A DNA stretch of 64,000 bases from Kryptolebias marmoratus (taxonomy: Eukaryota > Chordata > Actinopteri > Cyprinodontiformes > Rivulidae). Position numbers and translations under genes: made by a program. The notes below the pieces were generated by a model that was given only the letters and a program-made list of their open reading frames with translations, was not told where the DNA came from and made no database searches. Every line of letters begins with the position of its first letter. Position 1 is the first letter of the stretch. Positions 23,032 through 36,275 of this stretch are shown here, one piece after another. The stretch lies in assembly GCF_001649575.2 (NCBI RefSeq), contig NC_051434.1, positions 14,648,713 to 14,712,712 of the forward strand, written 5' to 3'.

Positions 23032-23221
23032 NNNNNNNNNNNNNNNNNNNNNNNNNNNNNNNNNNNNNNNNNNNNNNNNNNNNNNNNNNNNNNNNNNNNN
23101 NNNNNNNNNNNNNNNNNNNNNNNNNNNNNNNNNNNNNNNNNNNNNNNNNNNNNNNNNNNNNNNNNNNNNNNNNNNNNNNNNNNNNNNNNNNNNNNNNNNN
23201 NNNNNNNNNNNNNNNNNNNNN
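23032..23221. other. Assembly gap (190 N)
   Basis: Undetermined bases inside the transposon. They hide the transposase C-terminus and the inner right end. Confidence 1.
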
Positions 23222-23342
23222 TTTAGATTCCATCACTCACAGTTGAAGAGTACCTATGATAAAAATTACAGTCATCTACAAGCTTTGCAAGTGGGAAAAC
23301 CTGAAAAATCAACAGTGTATCAAATACTTGTTCTCCCCACTG
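23222..23342 (-). repeat. Tc1 right terminal inverted repeat (visible part)
   Basis: Exact reverse complement of 21815-21935, directly followed by a (TA)n tract at 23343-23368. Confidence 0.95.
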
Positions 23343-23368
23343 TATATATATATATATATATATATATA
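23343..23368. repeat. (TA)n tract flanking the Tc1 element, right
   Basis: Dinucleotide run immediately after the transposon end, matching the tract on the left side. Confidence 0.9.
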
Positions 23369-24185
23369 ACCATTTGTAAGCCTTGACTACACCATGTAGC
23401 TCTTGCCATCATTGACTTAGTATTTATTTAGGTTTTGTTGATAAAAAATGATGTAGAAGTGCTGAATCTAAGCTAAAGAAAAGATGTTGTGAAAAATCAT
23501 GATTTTCTTTTAATGTTTCTCTGACCCAAAAGGTCTTTCATTTAATGAAAGAATTAGACACAGAAACAAATGTACAGAGGTTTTTGTACCAGACTGCAAT
23601 TGCGGCACCTCTGCTGGAAGGTTGTGCATTTGAACCACTTTTGATTCAACTTTAAAGCGAGCTCAAGTGCAAATTTAAAAGGCTGTAGTCTGTGATACTT
23701 CCAGGTTCATTTTCTTTTCTCCCCGAGGCTTGTAAAACTCATAATTAAAAGGTTGGGCAGTGTGATAGTGGAATAACACTGTCATCAATTTCTGGCTGGA
23801 CCAAATATGGTTCATTCATTTCTTCACTTTATGTTGACTTGATGTTGACTTTTACTTAAACTTTAGGTTTTTTTTTTTTGTGGTTTTGTTTTTTTTTTTT
23901 TTTTTCATTTTTTGACATGGCACTGGAAACAGTTTAAGCATTTTACATTGTTAGCATTAGGGAAATGTCATAGATTGCTTCAGATAGACCCTTAGAGATC
24001 TCCTATTTATGTTTTTACACAAATGCGGTAAAGACAAGAACAAAGCCTCAAATTGAAACAAATCATGCTTATGTTTTGTTGTCCATTACATATAAAATAT
24101 ATGTATATATATTTTTGCCAGTCTACAAGAAAACTGAAATTTAATTTGGGTGCCATATTTACATTTGACCATGAGACCATTCATC
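23369..24185. other. Non-coding spacer with T-runs
   Basis: T-runs lie near 23869-23879 and 23889-23905. A patch near 23585-23640 ('GAAGGTTGTGCATTTGAACC') is faintly like a tRNA-derived SINE B-box, but too weak to call. Confidence 0.4.
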
Positions 24186-24575
24186 CATCTATTTTCTTAG
24201 GATATTTTTCTTTATTTGTTTTTTCTTTACCTGTTTTTTCCTTTCTGGGTCATGGGGGAGCTGGTGACTATCTCTAGCGGTAATCGTGCGAGAGGCGGAA
24301 TGCACACTGCACAGGTTGCAAGTCCATCACAGGGCCACATAGAGACAAGCGAGACAAATAACCATTCACACTCACAAATAGGGACATTTTTAGATCTACC
24401 AATTAACCTAACATACATGTTTTTGGTCTGCAGGAGGAAACCGGATTACCCAGAGAAAACCTATACATGCACATCGAGAACATGCAAACTTCACACAAAG
24501 GCCAAGGGGCGAACCTGCAACCTTTTCGCTGTGAGGTGACAGTGTTAACCACTGCATCGTGAGACCAGTTTGGCT
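24186..24575 (+). repeat. Teleost interspersed repeat, family C copy
   Basis: Text such as CAAGTCCATCACAGGGCCAC near 24319, ACCATTCACACTCACAAATA near 24361, GGAGGAAACCGGATTACCCA near 24433 and AGAACATGCAAACTTCACAC near 24477 matches a repeat I recognise as common in fish genomes. It ends with a degenerate GTGTTAACCACTGCATCGTG. It is non-coding here, and the 107-codon frame across it is incidental. The family class is not certain to me. Related pieces occur at 49.05 and 59.28 kb. Confidence 0.75.
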
Positions 24576-25200
24576 AAAAACACATTAGGTGTGTTATTTC
24601 AATTACAGCAAACACACATTTCAAAATGCCTTTTGCTTTTTATACCGTCTGTCTGTTTTACAACATCTTTTCCAGAAGTCATTTATGCTTCCCCTTTTCA
24701 ACGCTGGTACTGTCTAACAGTCCACCCACACCACCTTTATCCTCCTTGCCTTCTATTTCAGGGTGTTAAGGCACTGAACACGGCCCAACTTGCTCACAGC
24801 AGTATATCTGATCTAATCAATACCTATTTCTTTCTCCAACACTTTTTCTATTCTTTCCTCTCGTTTCTGACTCAAGTTAGCCTTGATAGGATGATTGGAA
24901 AGTGATACATCCACTGGGTCTGTCTTATCTGTAGGAGATAGATAGATTAGCGAGGAAGAAATAAGATCAGGGAAAGGACTTTGCCATGCGGCAGCGCAAT
25001 AAGGTGTTAGCAGATCCATCAGTGTAGCACACTTAGTGAAGGGCAACCAAAAGCTTACTGGACTGATGCTTGATGCAATGTAACTGCTTTATCTCTATTT
25101 CCTCCCCTCATTAGCATCTCATGGGGTCAATAATGAAACAAACTGAAGTGTCCTGTAACAGTCACAAACAATCACCAAATGTCCTTCTTGTTGCTATATT
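24576..25200. promoter_or_regulatory. Candidate conserved non-coding block
   Basis: Repeat-free text, best between 24940 and 25150 (AGATAGATTAGCGAGGAAGA near 24939, CCATGCGGCAGCGCAATAAG near 24983). A pyrimidine tract with TTTCAG ending near 24761 resembles a splice acceptor but no matching donor is seen. By appearance only. Confidence 0.2.
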
Positions 25201-28105
25201 TGTCAGATGTGTGTGTCTTTTTAAAAAGATTTCCTGCTCCCAGCTTTCAAACATACAAATGATAATTTATTTTTAATCTTCTGTGAGAGTCTAATCTTAT
25301 TTACTTATTTTTGTTCTGTTAATTGAGCCTTTTGTCACTTTATTTAGTAAATAATCAACTTAGGTGCAGAGGAAATTTGTGGTTAAAGTGTATGCAAACT
25401 ATAGAGTGAAGCTGTTTTGTTTTTAAGACCACAATAACATTCATCTACTGCTTTATGTTTGGTCGTTTTTGTTTTCTCTCTTCCTTGAACTGTCTTGTTA
25501 AATGCATGTTTTAGTGGTTTGTATGTGCTGGCTTGGCTTTTCTTAGTTATCGTTAAAGGCTTGACTGTTGGCATCAATGATGTCCAGCTGATGAGATCGG
25601 ATTTGTTCCTACATTACCTTCCTAACTGCATGGCTTGACATGGCAAAGGTTATTGTGTAAATTATTTTTGGACACAGGCACACCACTTTTGGTGTCTTGT
25701 ATATTGAGATGTAGTTGGTCTTCTTCCAGTTTCTGCATGGAAGACTGTATTATCTACAGAAATATACAGAAATAATGGCCACAGACAAGTCCACGACTTG
25801 AGGTACACAGTTATCTGCAGAGAAATGTGTACATTCCAATTGATGACATTCATGTCACATATACCCAATGAGTGTCTTGAGCATTCATAAGTTGGTCATA
25901 CCCAAATACCCTGTACAAATGTAGGCATCGTAAATATGTACCTTTTGTATGCTGGTGATGTAATTTTTCATCATATCTAAATTATTTTATATGCGCAGTT
26001 CTGCAGAAAGCAGACGCAGTATGTGTCGGCAGGCAACTCATTGTTTTTTGTCAAGAAATTGTTGCTGCCTAAAGGTCTGAAAAGCACTTTCAGTGATGCA
26101 AAAAAATGTGCACAGAATTTGAATTGAAACATCTGTAGAAATCCACTTTTAAATGTAGTTTATCATTGATTTTTTTTTTCTTCCTGACAGGATACAATTT
26201 GGGTATGCCATAAAACAAATTTTGTCTGCCAGTCAAACGAAAAGGTCTCAGTGATAATTGATTTGATCTTTCAGTATTATGCAAGTTGACTGTTTTATAG
26301 GCGAAAATGCCAGTCATAAAATGCAGCACATTTATAAAAACACAGATGCTGGCAAGGCTTTTATGCACAACATAACAATAAATAATTTCTAACTAAAAGC
26401 AAGAATATTGGAAAAAACAAAAAAACAAACAGAAGTTAAAAAAATGACTCAAGCATAAAGCAACTATCACTAAATTTCACTAAATTTCTAGAGCAATCTA
26501 AAACAAGGGACTATGTTTACTGAGAAAATAATAACATACAAACCAGGTGTCAAAATCAGAATCTTAGGTTGCATTTGTGAAAAGATCAGAAAGTGTAAAA
26601 ATACTCAACCAAAATGTTGACGGTTTTGGCAAACAAAACAAACACATAAAAAAGCAAAGTCTTCAGGTGCCCATTATGAACACAGTAGGGTTCCCAATAC
26701 ACATGATGATAAGTGCTAGGTCTAGATTTTGGGCACGTATGATGATGATGATGTGCCCACACCCACTGGCGTAGATTGTTTATTAAAAATTTGAAGCAGG
26801 ACTGGTCACACTGGCCTCCTGCCTAGGGTACAATTGTGATCATGACAAGATCATAGAAACAACCTGCAGAAATATGATATTAATAGCTGCATCCTGATTA
26901 GATTTGAGTTGTACTGAGATAGACATATAGAGCCAAGCCAGAGCACAGGAGAACATCTTAAAGACTTAGAAGATAGCAGAGAAAAAGCTTATCTGGTAAA
27001 TACTAAGAACATGCCAGCATTGTGAATGCCTTCACATGGAAGGCGATTTTTCAAATTTGCAACAATCTATCCATGTTCTAACAGATCATATAAGTCATGA
27101 AGAGCATAAACTGGTCCTCATCCTTTGTAAATGGACCTTAACCTTTTTAAAACCTGGAGGATCACAGTTGACATCGCAGCACATGTGTATTTCAAATTAC
27201 CGTAACTCCTGGCTACTTCTTGCAACTTTATTTTGCAATCTCAGAATGTTCAATCTAGATATTTATTACATAAGAATGGTAAATACTTCACAGATTTTGA
27301 AAGTTCTACTTCTCCTGGAAAAAGGGTGTAAATTATTTACACATAGGGCATTTTTTTGACACAATTATTAACAAAAACATTTCCCATTCCATAAGGGTCT
27401 TCAAAAAAAAAAAAAAAAGAAAGAAATAATGACACCAGCATGTACCCAGGCTAAACTCTGATAACTAAGACTAACTAACACATTTCGTTTGCTGCATTAG
27501 GACCTTGACTGACACCCTCTCTTTTAAAACAAAGCCACCTCAAATGGATTTGTAGCCATTCATTTAGATAAACCAACTGGCATTTTCTTTCCCGGTATGT
27601 GTTGAACCATGAATGTCAGTCATGTTTAAGATTTCAAATATGGAGAAAGGGTTATTCTGTCTTTTTTTTTTTTTTTTTTTTTTTGGTCTGTCACCGAGTG
27701 GCACGCATTTAGTTCTTCATGGCATCTTCGGACATGCAGCTGGGAATCAAATTCATCATAAAAATGGACCCCCTGATAGATTGATTCAAAAGCAACTCTA
27801 AACAGAGGGGGTTTTTAGCTTTGATATAAAGGAACTCAGTGTTTCAGCTGTTTGGTAGATGTATTGTGGTGCTAAGCCATTCAATGATTTATAAATAAAT
27901 AACTATATAAATCTATATGACTTTATAGATAAGCACCAGTTCCCTGTGACCTTGTGTAGGATCAGGTAAATATAGAAAAAAATAATGGATGAAATTTTCC
28001 CGTTAGCACAATATTATGGAGATATGAATAGATTTTGAAATAAGAAGATGTTATTCTGTATCTTTCCTTTGAGAGGTCCAGCTTTGTCCAACTTTTGTTG
28101 TCTAA
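25201..28105. other. Non-coding stretch, no feature supported
   Basis: AT-rich sequence with A and T runs (27402-27419, 27662-27684). All frames are below 110 codons without domain features. The 26461-26490 patch has a small tandem duplication of CACTAAATTT. No RNA gene is seen. Confidence 0.4.
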
Positions 28106-28480
28106 TTGCTATGATCCATCGAGGTGAAGGACCCAAATACAAAATAAGAGTTAATCAAAAATTAAAAAAAAAACTGCTATTGACAAAGGGAGCTGCAGAA
28201 GGCACAACGGACATAACTAGACTTAATAACAGCTTGGCAAACACGAACCACGGACAACATGGAATTGACACTGAACAAAAAACCCAAAGAACAGTGAAAA
28301 GTAATACTAAATGAAGAGTAGATGTGCCCATTGATAGCAAAGTCCAGGTGTGAAGAGAAAGGAAAACAAAAACGAACAAAGAAACAGACTACAAAATGAA
28401 ACAGGAAATAAGGCTGGCAATACTAACTCAAAACAGGAGTTTCAACAAAATCCAGGCCAGCCATAACAGAGACATAAATT
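28106..28480 (+). repeat. Probable non-autonomous DNA-transposon repeat, family D
   Basis: A purine-rich segment with GGTGAAGGACCCAAATACAA near 28121, 'AACACGAACCACGGACAACA' near 28240 and AAATGAAACAGGAAATAAGG near 28395. It ends in 'CAGGCCAGCCATAACAGAG'. This composition and order resemble a widespread hAT-like fish repeat. No clean inverted ends are visible, so the class is tentative. Confidence 0.5.
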
Positions 28481-30355
28481 AAAAAAGTCAAAACCTACAG
28501 TCACTAATGTAATCTTCTAGGATCAGGAGTGTTTCCCTAAGTGCTTCATGATTATTGATTTATTTTTGTTGTTGTTCTTTGTTTGTTTGTTTGTTCTTAA
28601 CTTTCTTATGTTAGGTTTTACTCAGTTTTTATGTGTTCTTTATAGACATTTTTATACAATATTGCTCATATTTTTGCTCAATGAAAGAAAACTTTTTTTT
28701 TTCTCCCCACTTAGTTTGTTTATTTATTTTGACATTACAAACTAAAGTCAGATCAGACCAGTGATTCATAAATTATGACTGTGATATTATCTGCTGGCTG
28801 ACAGCCAAATGCTGTATCACAGTGCAGCTTTAAAGGTGTGTGTGTTTCCATCTGTTTATCTGTGTGTTTGTCCACCCCAGGACATCTGTCTATGTGTGTA
28901 TATGTGCACGTGTGTACACTGTATATTTGGAATAGTCTGTCACAACTATCTCTTTTCATTTGTGTTTTCTTAGCAGAATGTTACATCATAGATATTTCAA
29001 CAGAAGTGTACAGCCATCTTCCTGTCATCTGCTCTTCCACAATTAAAATCTGCACGAAACAACTCTAGGCTCAAAGATACCTTTTAAACCCTTCAAGTCC
29101 AAGTGAGATATCAGTGTCCTAAATATATAGCTCTCGTGTCTAAGTAGATCCATTATGGTATTAAACAGCCTTGGGTCAAGAATTTACATAGGAGCAAATG
29201 TAAATTCGTCCTTGTGTCTCGGTTTATCCACTTTGTGCGATTACTAACACTTTTGGCACACTTTAGCGTTTTTATAATCTACATAAAGTCAGACCCTCCA
29301 CAAGTATATCATCTTGGCAACCAGTGAAGCTCTTCTACAGTGTGAAATATGTTGTGGGTTGCTGCTCTTTTTGGCAGGTGTCTAAAATAACTAAGCCTAA
29401 TTAGAGGAAAAAAGGACATTCTCACAGTTTGTACTTGTGCATACAGTGAGTCATTTGCTCCTAGACCTAAAGACATGCGGAGCGTTTTGGCCCCTGTGAG
29501 TTAAGCAGCACATTTTCCACTTTTGATTTTGTTTACCAACTTAAGCATGAGGTGTGAAATTTGTAATTATTTTTATTTTTTGCATTTATTTAGGAATGCA
29601 TATCAAAAGGATGCATCTGTTTGTGCCCTTGTTTAGGAGAGCTGGCAACTGGAACTTGTTTAACCTAACAGGTTAGAAGATAGGCCCCCATGTTTTTGTT
29701 TTTTTGTTGTTTTTTTTGGTTTTGCATTTGAGTCTGCATAGTGAGTGCTGCTCAACAATTAAACTGATTGTTTTTTACTTTTCAACAACTTGGTCCTGTA
29801 ACCAGAGGCATGCAGAGCAGTCCTAATAGAGCAGCAAATTATAAGAAAAGGAAGAGTTCAAAGTGTGGGAAGAACTCTGCCTCTGATTGGGCTGTACTGC
29901 TTCTTTCTGTCTGATCTTCAGCTAAAAAGGCCTTTACTCCTACAACAAGCTTATAACCCCTCACTAATCCCCCCCTCCCCCCCTTCTGACTCATTTCACT
30001 GCAGTTTGAAGCTTTCTTTAAATCTCTTGTTCGCTGCCCTGCATTTGCACAGATGCACACATTCACGTACGCAAGATTTTCTGCATACCAAAACCCCTTC
30101 AGTGGAAATGAAAATGTCTCGCTGGACCGGTAAATTGCACTGTGAGAAATGTCTTTAGTCAAATGATCACACACAGACACGAGCACAGAAACAAGTACAC
30201 ACCGCAAATTCACTTTGTAATTTTGTGCTTAATTATAAGTGCTTAGATGCTAGCCACCTATGACCTCCACTAATAGTCTATAAATAGTTCTTTTTTTTCT
30301 TTCTCTATTTTCATTCAACTTATGCCAATTTTTTCCTTTTTCGTGACCATGCTAC
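28481..30355. other. Non-coding spacer
   Basis: T-runs near 28692 and TG-rich text near 28836-28912. The minus frame at 29839-30213 (124 codons) overlaps a 97-codon plus frame, and neither has domains. The 29870-30130 patch is complex but unassigned. Confidence 0.4.
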
Positions 30356-30690
30356 TTTAAAGCAATAGTTCAGATATTTAAATACATTTGAGTGGAGCCA
30401 AAGTTAAAGTGCATTGCTGGTGTCTTAAAACAGCTCCATTCTCACAACTTTTGCGATGGCTAATTGAAATGCTATTTCATAAAGCTTTATTTTGCTGTCT
30501 AGAACATTTTGGAAGCACAAATATTGATGGCAGCAGCAGCTAGATGTAGCACCTCTGTTGTAGTCTGGGGTATTTCCAGAAGGAATATCATAATATTTCT
30601 AATGGTCTAACTGGAACACTGTTTTATAAACAGTAGTTGCACGGCTGCCAGTTCTGTATTACATAGTTTTTTGGAGGTTTTTTTTTTTCA
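30356..30690 (+). repeat. Dispersed repeat family B copy
   Basis: Contains AAAGCAATAGTTCAGATATT near 30359, 'GGAGCCAAAGTTAAAGTGC' near 30395, TTGATGGCAGCAGCAGCTAG near 30524 and the ATTTCCAGAAGGAATATCAT patch near 30571. These parallel the copies at 3.3 and 31.9 kb. Boundaries are approximate. Confidence 0.45.
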
Positions 30691-31555
30691 TTTTTGAGGT
30701 CATTACAAATTTTAAAATCTGCCTGAAAAGGTATTATCTCACTGGGGTGCTATCACTGGATATTAATCGGTGACTCAAAATTGTGGAAAACAAAAAAAAA
30801 TGAAAACTTTTTATTGAAGTCTAACTAAATTCTGAGCATTGGTAACCAAGCGACTAGCAAGCCATGTGGCTGGTTTTCAGAGGGCAGTTTTTAAAAATCA
30901 CAGCCTATTTTTGTGTGTGTGTGTGGTTTGCAAAACTGTATTCTAGACTGTGCATCGTTACATCATACCCGCTTTGGCTCGCTTTGTACCCACCTCAGCA
31001 GCTGTCCCCATTTTATGATATAATCTACTAGAGTACACTTTTGAAATAAAAAACTGGCAAATTTTGGACTTGTTTTGAAAATTAATCATTTATCATCTGT
31101 GTGGATGTTAGACTTGGACATTAGCCTTAAATATTTTCTGTGAAATGAGAGCTCATGTGCATGTGTCAAAATACAGCTTTACTGCTCCGGATACAGGTTA
31201 GAGTTGCCAGTGTCGACTCAATGACTATTTTGGCAGTACAATTGTTGCACAAATAGTTTGAACATGTTCAAAACTGTGAGGCTGTGTGACTCACCCAAGG
31301 AAACTGAGAACCCCCACAGTATTACAAGACATTTTAGAAACTCCCTCATGAATGTTGTTTGCCAACCAGCAATATATAGCTCACCTAGTGAGATTTTATA
31401 TTTAGCTTGTCGATTTAATCAATATTAGCCATTTGTTTCTCCAAACTGATGTCATTCAAAAAGTTACAGCATTTGCAACAGATAAGATATTCAATTTATA
31501 ATGACTTTCTATAGAACCCACTTCAACAGATCTGGACTATCACTTTAACACAATA
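30691..31555. other. Non-coding spacer
   Basis: No feature is supported. The 31260-31360 part contains text (CTGTGAGGCTGTGTGACTCA) loosely like that near 61.1 kb, so it may be another old repeat. Confidence 0.35.
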
Positions 31556-31559
31556 TCAC

Positions 31560-31736
31560 ATTTATTTTGAAATAAGACTCCAGGGAAAAGTTATAGAATT
31601 AAAATCCTACCAGGTCTAGGTGGCTTTTTGAGTTTGGAGGCGTTTGAAGTTCAACGTGACTGATGAGCTAATAGCCAGTCTGAACACAGCCAAATGCAAA
31701 GTCGGTTGCTGCCATCTCTAAAGAGTTCATAAGTTT

Positions 31737-31796
<60 letters not shown>

Positions 31797-31995
31797 TTAC
31801 AGAACATTGGATTTTGCAATACATGGTTATTATAGTTATATGATTATGTCCAAGTGCAAATATCATCAGCAACAAAAAGTAACCCTTGCAGTGCAGCTTG
31901 GGTTCAGAGTAATAATATTTTTGCAAAAACTACCAATGTGAAACTGGCAGCTATGTAAAGGCTGAAATAATAATGTTGGACCGAACAGCTATGAA
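31560..31995 (+). repeat. Dispersed repeat family B copy containing (TA)n
   Basis: Contains TGAGCTAATAGCCAGTCTGA near 31663, 'AGTCGGTTGCTGCCATCTCT' near 31700, 'TCCAAGTGCAAATATCATCA' near 31849 and 'CTTGCAGTGCAGCTTGGG' near 31885. A (TA)n tract at 31739-31780 followed by T18 splits it. Confidence 0.5.
31739..31780. repeat. (TA)n microsatellite
   Basis: About 21 TA units followed by a T homopolymer to 31798. Confidence 0.95.
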
Positions 31996-32325
31996 ATTTT
32001 GAAGATCAGAGTTGTATTAAAACAGAAGCAATCTTGAAGAGAGTAAACCTGGACTCTGACATGCTAATAATGGCTTTTTTCTCAATACTTAGCCCATTCA
32101 AAATGCATCTGCAGCTTGTGATGTTTTAATTCTTTGTGACTTTTGTAGAACACCTCACTTTCAAATGGCTGGCTTTAAGGACACCAACAGAGTTTAAACA
32201 GAAACGCTGTCTCACCCACCAAGTCCACAACTCTTGTCACATTCAGACTGAAATTAGATGTTTTCTTTTTTGTGCACACCAACATAAAAATAGTGAGCTT
32301 ATGACTAACTGAGGCTGTCAAAGGT
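31996..32325. other. Non-coding spacer
   Basis: Nothing recognised. Confidence 0.35.
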
Positions 32326-32560
32326 TTTGCGAGGACAGGAAGTAACTCTTCCCCTTGACAGATGGCCTTTGTGTCATTATTAAAGATTAATGTTTTCACG
32401 AGTACGGAAGGAATTAGCATTAGTGACGGTTTTAGTGTCAAAAGCTTGTTAAGGAGCTGTCACTCCTACTAAAATGAAACAGCTTAATATCATGGCACTA
32501 ATAATACCAACTAATCACAGTGCCAAAATAAGAGATCAGAGCTTTGGGTTCAGTTGTGAA
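32326..32560. promoter_or_regulatory. Candidate conserved non-coding block
   Basis: Repeat-free text with GTGTCATTATTAAAGATTAA near 32370, ACGAGTACGGAAGGAATTAG near 32398 and CTAATCACAGTG near 32512. Judged by texture only. Confidence 0.22.
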
Positions 32561-32880
32561 AGGAGGAAAAAACACTAAAAAAATGACAGGATTCTGTCAC
32601 ATTTTGGCCTGATGGGTCACATTTTAGGATGCTAAAACCATTTCTATTTATGTCCCCTCTCTGTTTTATTACCACAGTTGGTTCATGATTACTGTGTTGG
32701 GTAAAATTAAAAAATAGAGGCACTTTCCACAACTCCTTTTCCAAGAGAGAGGAAAGAAAAGCAGCAATGGCTGACTTTGAAAGCTTTAATTTAAACAGAG
32801 CTTCTCTCTGACATTAGTATTGCTCACTAGTGTTCAAGCTCTTGGCATGCATCTGGTAAAGTGAGGCTTCTGCATTGGTT
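32561..32880. other. Non-coding spacer
   Basis: No feature supported. Confidence 0.35.
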
Positions 32881-33200
32881 ATAACACAAAATATCCCTTG
32901 ACAGTTGCACATGAACTCACTGTTATCAGCTTCCACTGATGGATTGTTCTACCTTTAGAGTGGTGCTGCAGCTACACTCTCCATCTTCATTCCCCTATAG
33001 AATTCCATTGGCTTGTCATATGTGAATGGAATGAGAATATGGCTATGAAGAGATAAATATTTACTGAGCAGACCATATTTCCATTGCCCCATTTAGACCC
33101 ATTAGGCTCTGCAATTAAACAATATTCTACCCTCCTTAAGGTTAAACTATTAGGACTTTTTTTATAAGATCCAATTTGTTTTGCTAGTTAGACACACGTT
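32881..33200. promoter_or_regulatory. Candidate conserved non-coding block (best of the set)
   Basis: About 300 bases free of repeats and low-complexity tracts, with runs such as CCATTGGCTTGTCATATGTG near 33006, AGAGATAAATATTTACTGAG near 33048 and CTCTGCAATTAAACAATATT near 33106. It includes a CCAAT-related CATTGG, E-box CATATG and AATTAA cores. No coding frame crosses it. Conservation is my inference. Confidence 0.28.
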
Positions 33201-36200
33201 AAATGACAGGAATTCTAATTGAAATACCTGTGCTGTCAGGCTGATGACACACCTGATTCAACAGGAATCCAAGTAAAAGGTCTCCAATGCACCATGCAAA
33301 ATAGGTATGTAATAGAAAACTGATAAAGACAGGCTTATTTTCAAACTGTATAAAACATTTAGGCCTCCATTATAGAAATTAATATATTGTTGGCTCAACA
33401 CACAGAGCTGCTATAATATTCTGTAGGCTACCATGCCAAAATATGTTCTGTTTTGTGGCTCGGTGCCATAGAACTCCTTCACATTAAACCACTAATGATT
33501 ACTGCTGGATTTTTCTGTAGCAGCTAAAGTAAATCAGGGATTATAAACATCACATGTTTCATCCACTCAATAAGGAACCAAATCAAGTTCTTTTATGCAT
33601 TATTAATATGATTTTGCAGTTTTTATACTTACACTTCTCTGTAAATGACACCAATCAGATTGATTTGAATCAAACTCTGTCTAGCTATATTATATAATAG
33701 CAACTAGCTAATATCATGGCTAGGAAACTGAAAATAATTCTGTTTTCTCCACCACTTGGTTGGCATAAACCAAAGTGACTTAAGAAGGTAATGGCTATTA
33801 AGAGAATGGTTGCAAGTAGAGAAAATAGTTAAAAAGTTAGCTAAAGTTAGCAATAACCGTTAGCAGCAGCCCGTGTTTAAAGGTTTAATTAGAAAAAGAA
33901 GAGAAACATTAAAATGGCCCAATAGGTAATAAAATACAAATTTGAAGCCTTAAGTTTAGCATCTGGCTTTATCATCATCTTAAGACTGTTTAAATTAACT
34001 CTATTTGCACTAAAGGGTCAAACTGGAGTTTCAAACTGTTTCAAACTCACAAATGTATACATTGCTATCTCAAATATCAATCTGTGTTTAATTTTTACAA
34101 GTGCCATGACACAGAAAGCGTACCAAACACAAGTGAAGGCACCCACAGTGTGTGAGTGTGTCTGTCTTTTAGAGCTAAATTTGTCTGCTGCAATCTGCAC
34201 CAAAACATTACCATATTGACTTTATGTTTTATAGTCCACAAGCTACATTCATTTTTGTTGTTGTTGTGTTTTGATTTTAATTGACCTTTTTTTGTCTTCT
34301 AGTTGACATAATTTTAGAAATGTAGTTATTTTATGCATATATATAGTATTAAGTTCATAGGAACCCATCTTCAACTTCTACTTCAGTACTTGCTTTGTCA
34401 CAATGTATTTTATTATTTCACTTTTAATATATATTTTTAAAAGTTATTTATTAGGCATTGAGGTAAAACAACCTCAGTTTGGTTTAATTCATGCCCACTG
34501 TACTTGTTTCTTGAACCCATTGGCAGGGAGTTGGCAGGGAAACATTTACTGTTTAGCAAGAAGAAATGTTTGCACAAGCGACATAACTGGAATGAGCTTT
34601 TCCATAAGTGGCCATGCTGAAATACTGTGTGTCACTTTTATTTGCCTTTTGTCAACAACCAGTGTTTAAAGTTTACAGTAGGTTTCCAGAGAATAGTCCT
34701 TATAAAATACTTTGCAGCTTCAACACAGTAAATAGATTAACACAGTGGCAAATTAGCAAATTCCTGTGCTTTTAATTACATCAGCAGTGAAGTGTTTTGC
34801 TCTAATAGCCAACTACAGTGTGCTTGCTGATGCACTTTAACAACGCTAACATCCTGAAGTGTTATTGTTTAATGCTATGAAAGTTATACTAAAGAGTAAC
34901 TAGCTCATGATGTGCTAGTTAGCATGCAAGTAGACACAAGTAATGCAGACAGCTTCAGTCAGTGTCAGTTAACAGCTGGTCCTGATTGAATCAACAGAAA
35001 AAGACAGGATGAAGAGATGAGAAGGAACATGTTTGATTAGCCTCTGAAGTGAGGGATGTGCCTTTAATCCTCTCCTTTAACTAATCCCTCTCCTTCTGGA
35101 GGGTCCTCACTGCCTAAGGGGGGGAAAGTCAGCAATTGACTGTAGAGCTCTTTGACATCTTTGCGTGTCTTTTATTGTCCCTGCTGTCTACCTGTGAACC
35201 AGGATGTTTCATGAGCATTTCTTGCTGATGACAGAAAAAACAAATTGACTGTATGCGCTTCAGATTTGACCATCAGAGTATTCCTTTGTACATAACTAAA
35301 GTGTCATTTGAAATTGCCATTCTTCACTGTTCTATCCACAAAACCTTTGCTCAAATTTGACATATGTGGATTTTAGTCACATTTTGAGCAATTTTTAGGG
35401 TCAACTGTCATCAAAATATTTATTTGTCCTTTATATCCAATAGTTGTTTGAAAACTCGGCTTGTAGCCTTATTAGGGAAAGTTTTATTATTTACAATATT
35501 AAGTTGCCTGTTGCCAGTATTTTTTTTTAATGCTGTTAAGCTTTCCTTAGATTATACAGCAGTATATGGTATTACTGTCTGTCTAGAAAGAGTTGTGATG
35601 TTGTATTATTATTGCATATAATTTAGAGCATTTAAATGTTTGTAATATAGAATGTGTTTATCCATACTTTCTTAGATTAAAATATTCATAAAACAAATAT
35701 TGTTTATGTTACTCTAAAAGTGTTAGTGTGCTGAGGCTACTGAATGTGTCAGTTTGCCTGGGTTCCTTACTGAGTTTATATTTCTACCCCAAAATTGGGT
35801 CAAAATGACTAATTTGTTGTGTTTGCGCTACTAAAAATTGAGTTAAAAAGAAAAAGGGTTAGGGTTAACCCAGCAGTTTTTACATCAGGTTAACATTTTT
35901 AAGGAAAAGTTGTTTTATTTGTCTAAAAAAATGCTATTAAGGAGTCATTAGTGTGACAAGTCATTAGCCTTACACCTGCTGGAGGACTTTGTCCTCTCTC
36001 TACGTACTACAATCTCTATGACTGTCATGGCTGATAAAGCATTGCTACTGACAACGTTTTTGACAGAACAACAGAACGTCACTTCAGAATGACTAAACTA
36101 TCCCTTTAATCTAGAACCAAAGCACTGCTGTAGCCGTAGAAACACGCAGGAATCAGTTTAGATTTGATCAAAAGTGGGTTTAGATCACTGTATGCATCAG

Positions 36201-36275
36201 TAGAAAGAAAAGTCTCAAAGCTAAAGCTTTGTGTAATTCCCTAAACAGCAGTGAAACTTGAAATCTCAGCTTGTT
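33201..36275. other. Non-coding stretch, no firm feature
   Basis: AT-rich sequence without recognised repeats over most of its length. Around 35856-35871 a GGGTTAGGG and TTAACCC pair forms a small palindrome. Frames stay below 90 codons and lack domains. Confidence 0.4.

Noticed and set aside
23585..23645. tRNA-like B-box text (GGTTGTGCATTTGAACC)
   Set aside because: No A-box at the right distance and no cloverleaf; at best a very old SINE.
24216..24539. 107-codon plus frame
   Set aside because: Lies entirely within a recognised non-coding fish repeat.
29839..30213. 124-codon minus-strand frame
   Set aside because: No domain, overlaps a 97-codon plus frame, and no splice signals fit.
35856..35871. 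GGGTTAGGG telomere-like palindrome
   Set aside because: Only about two units; too short to be more than chance.
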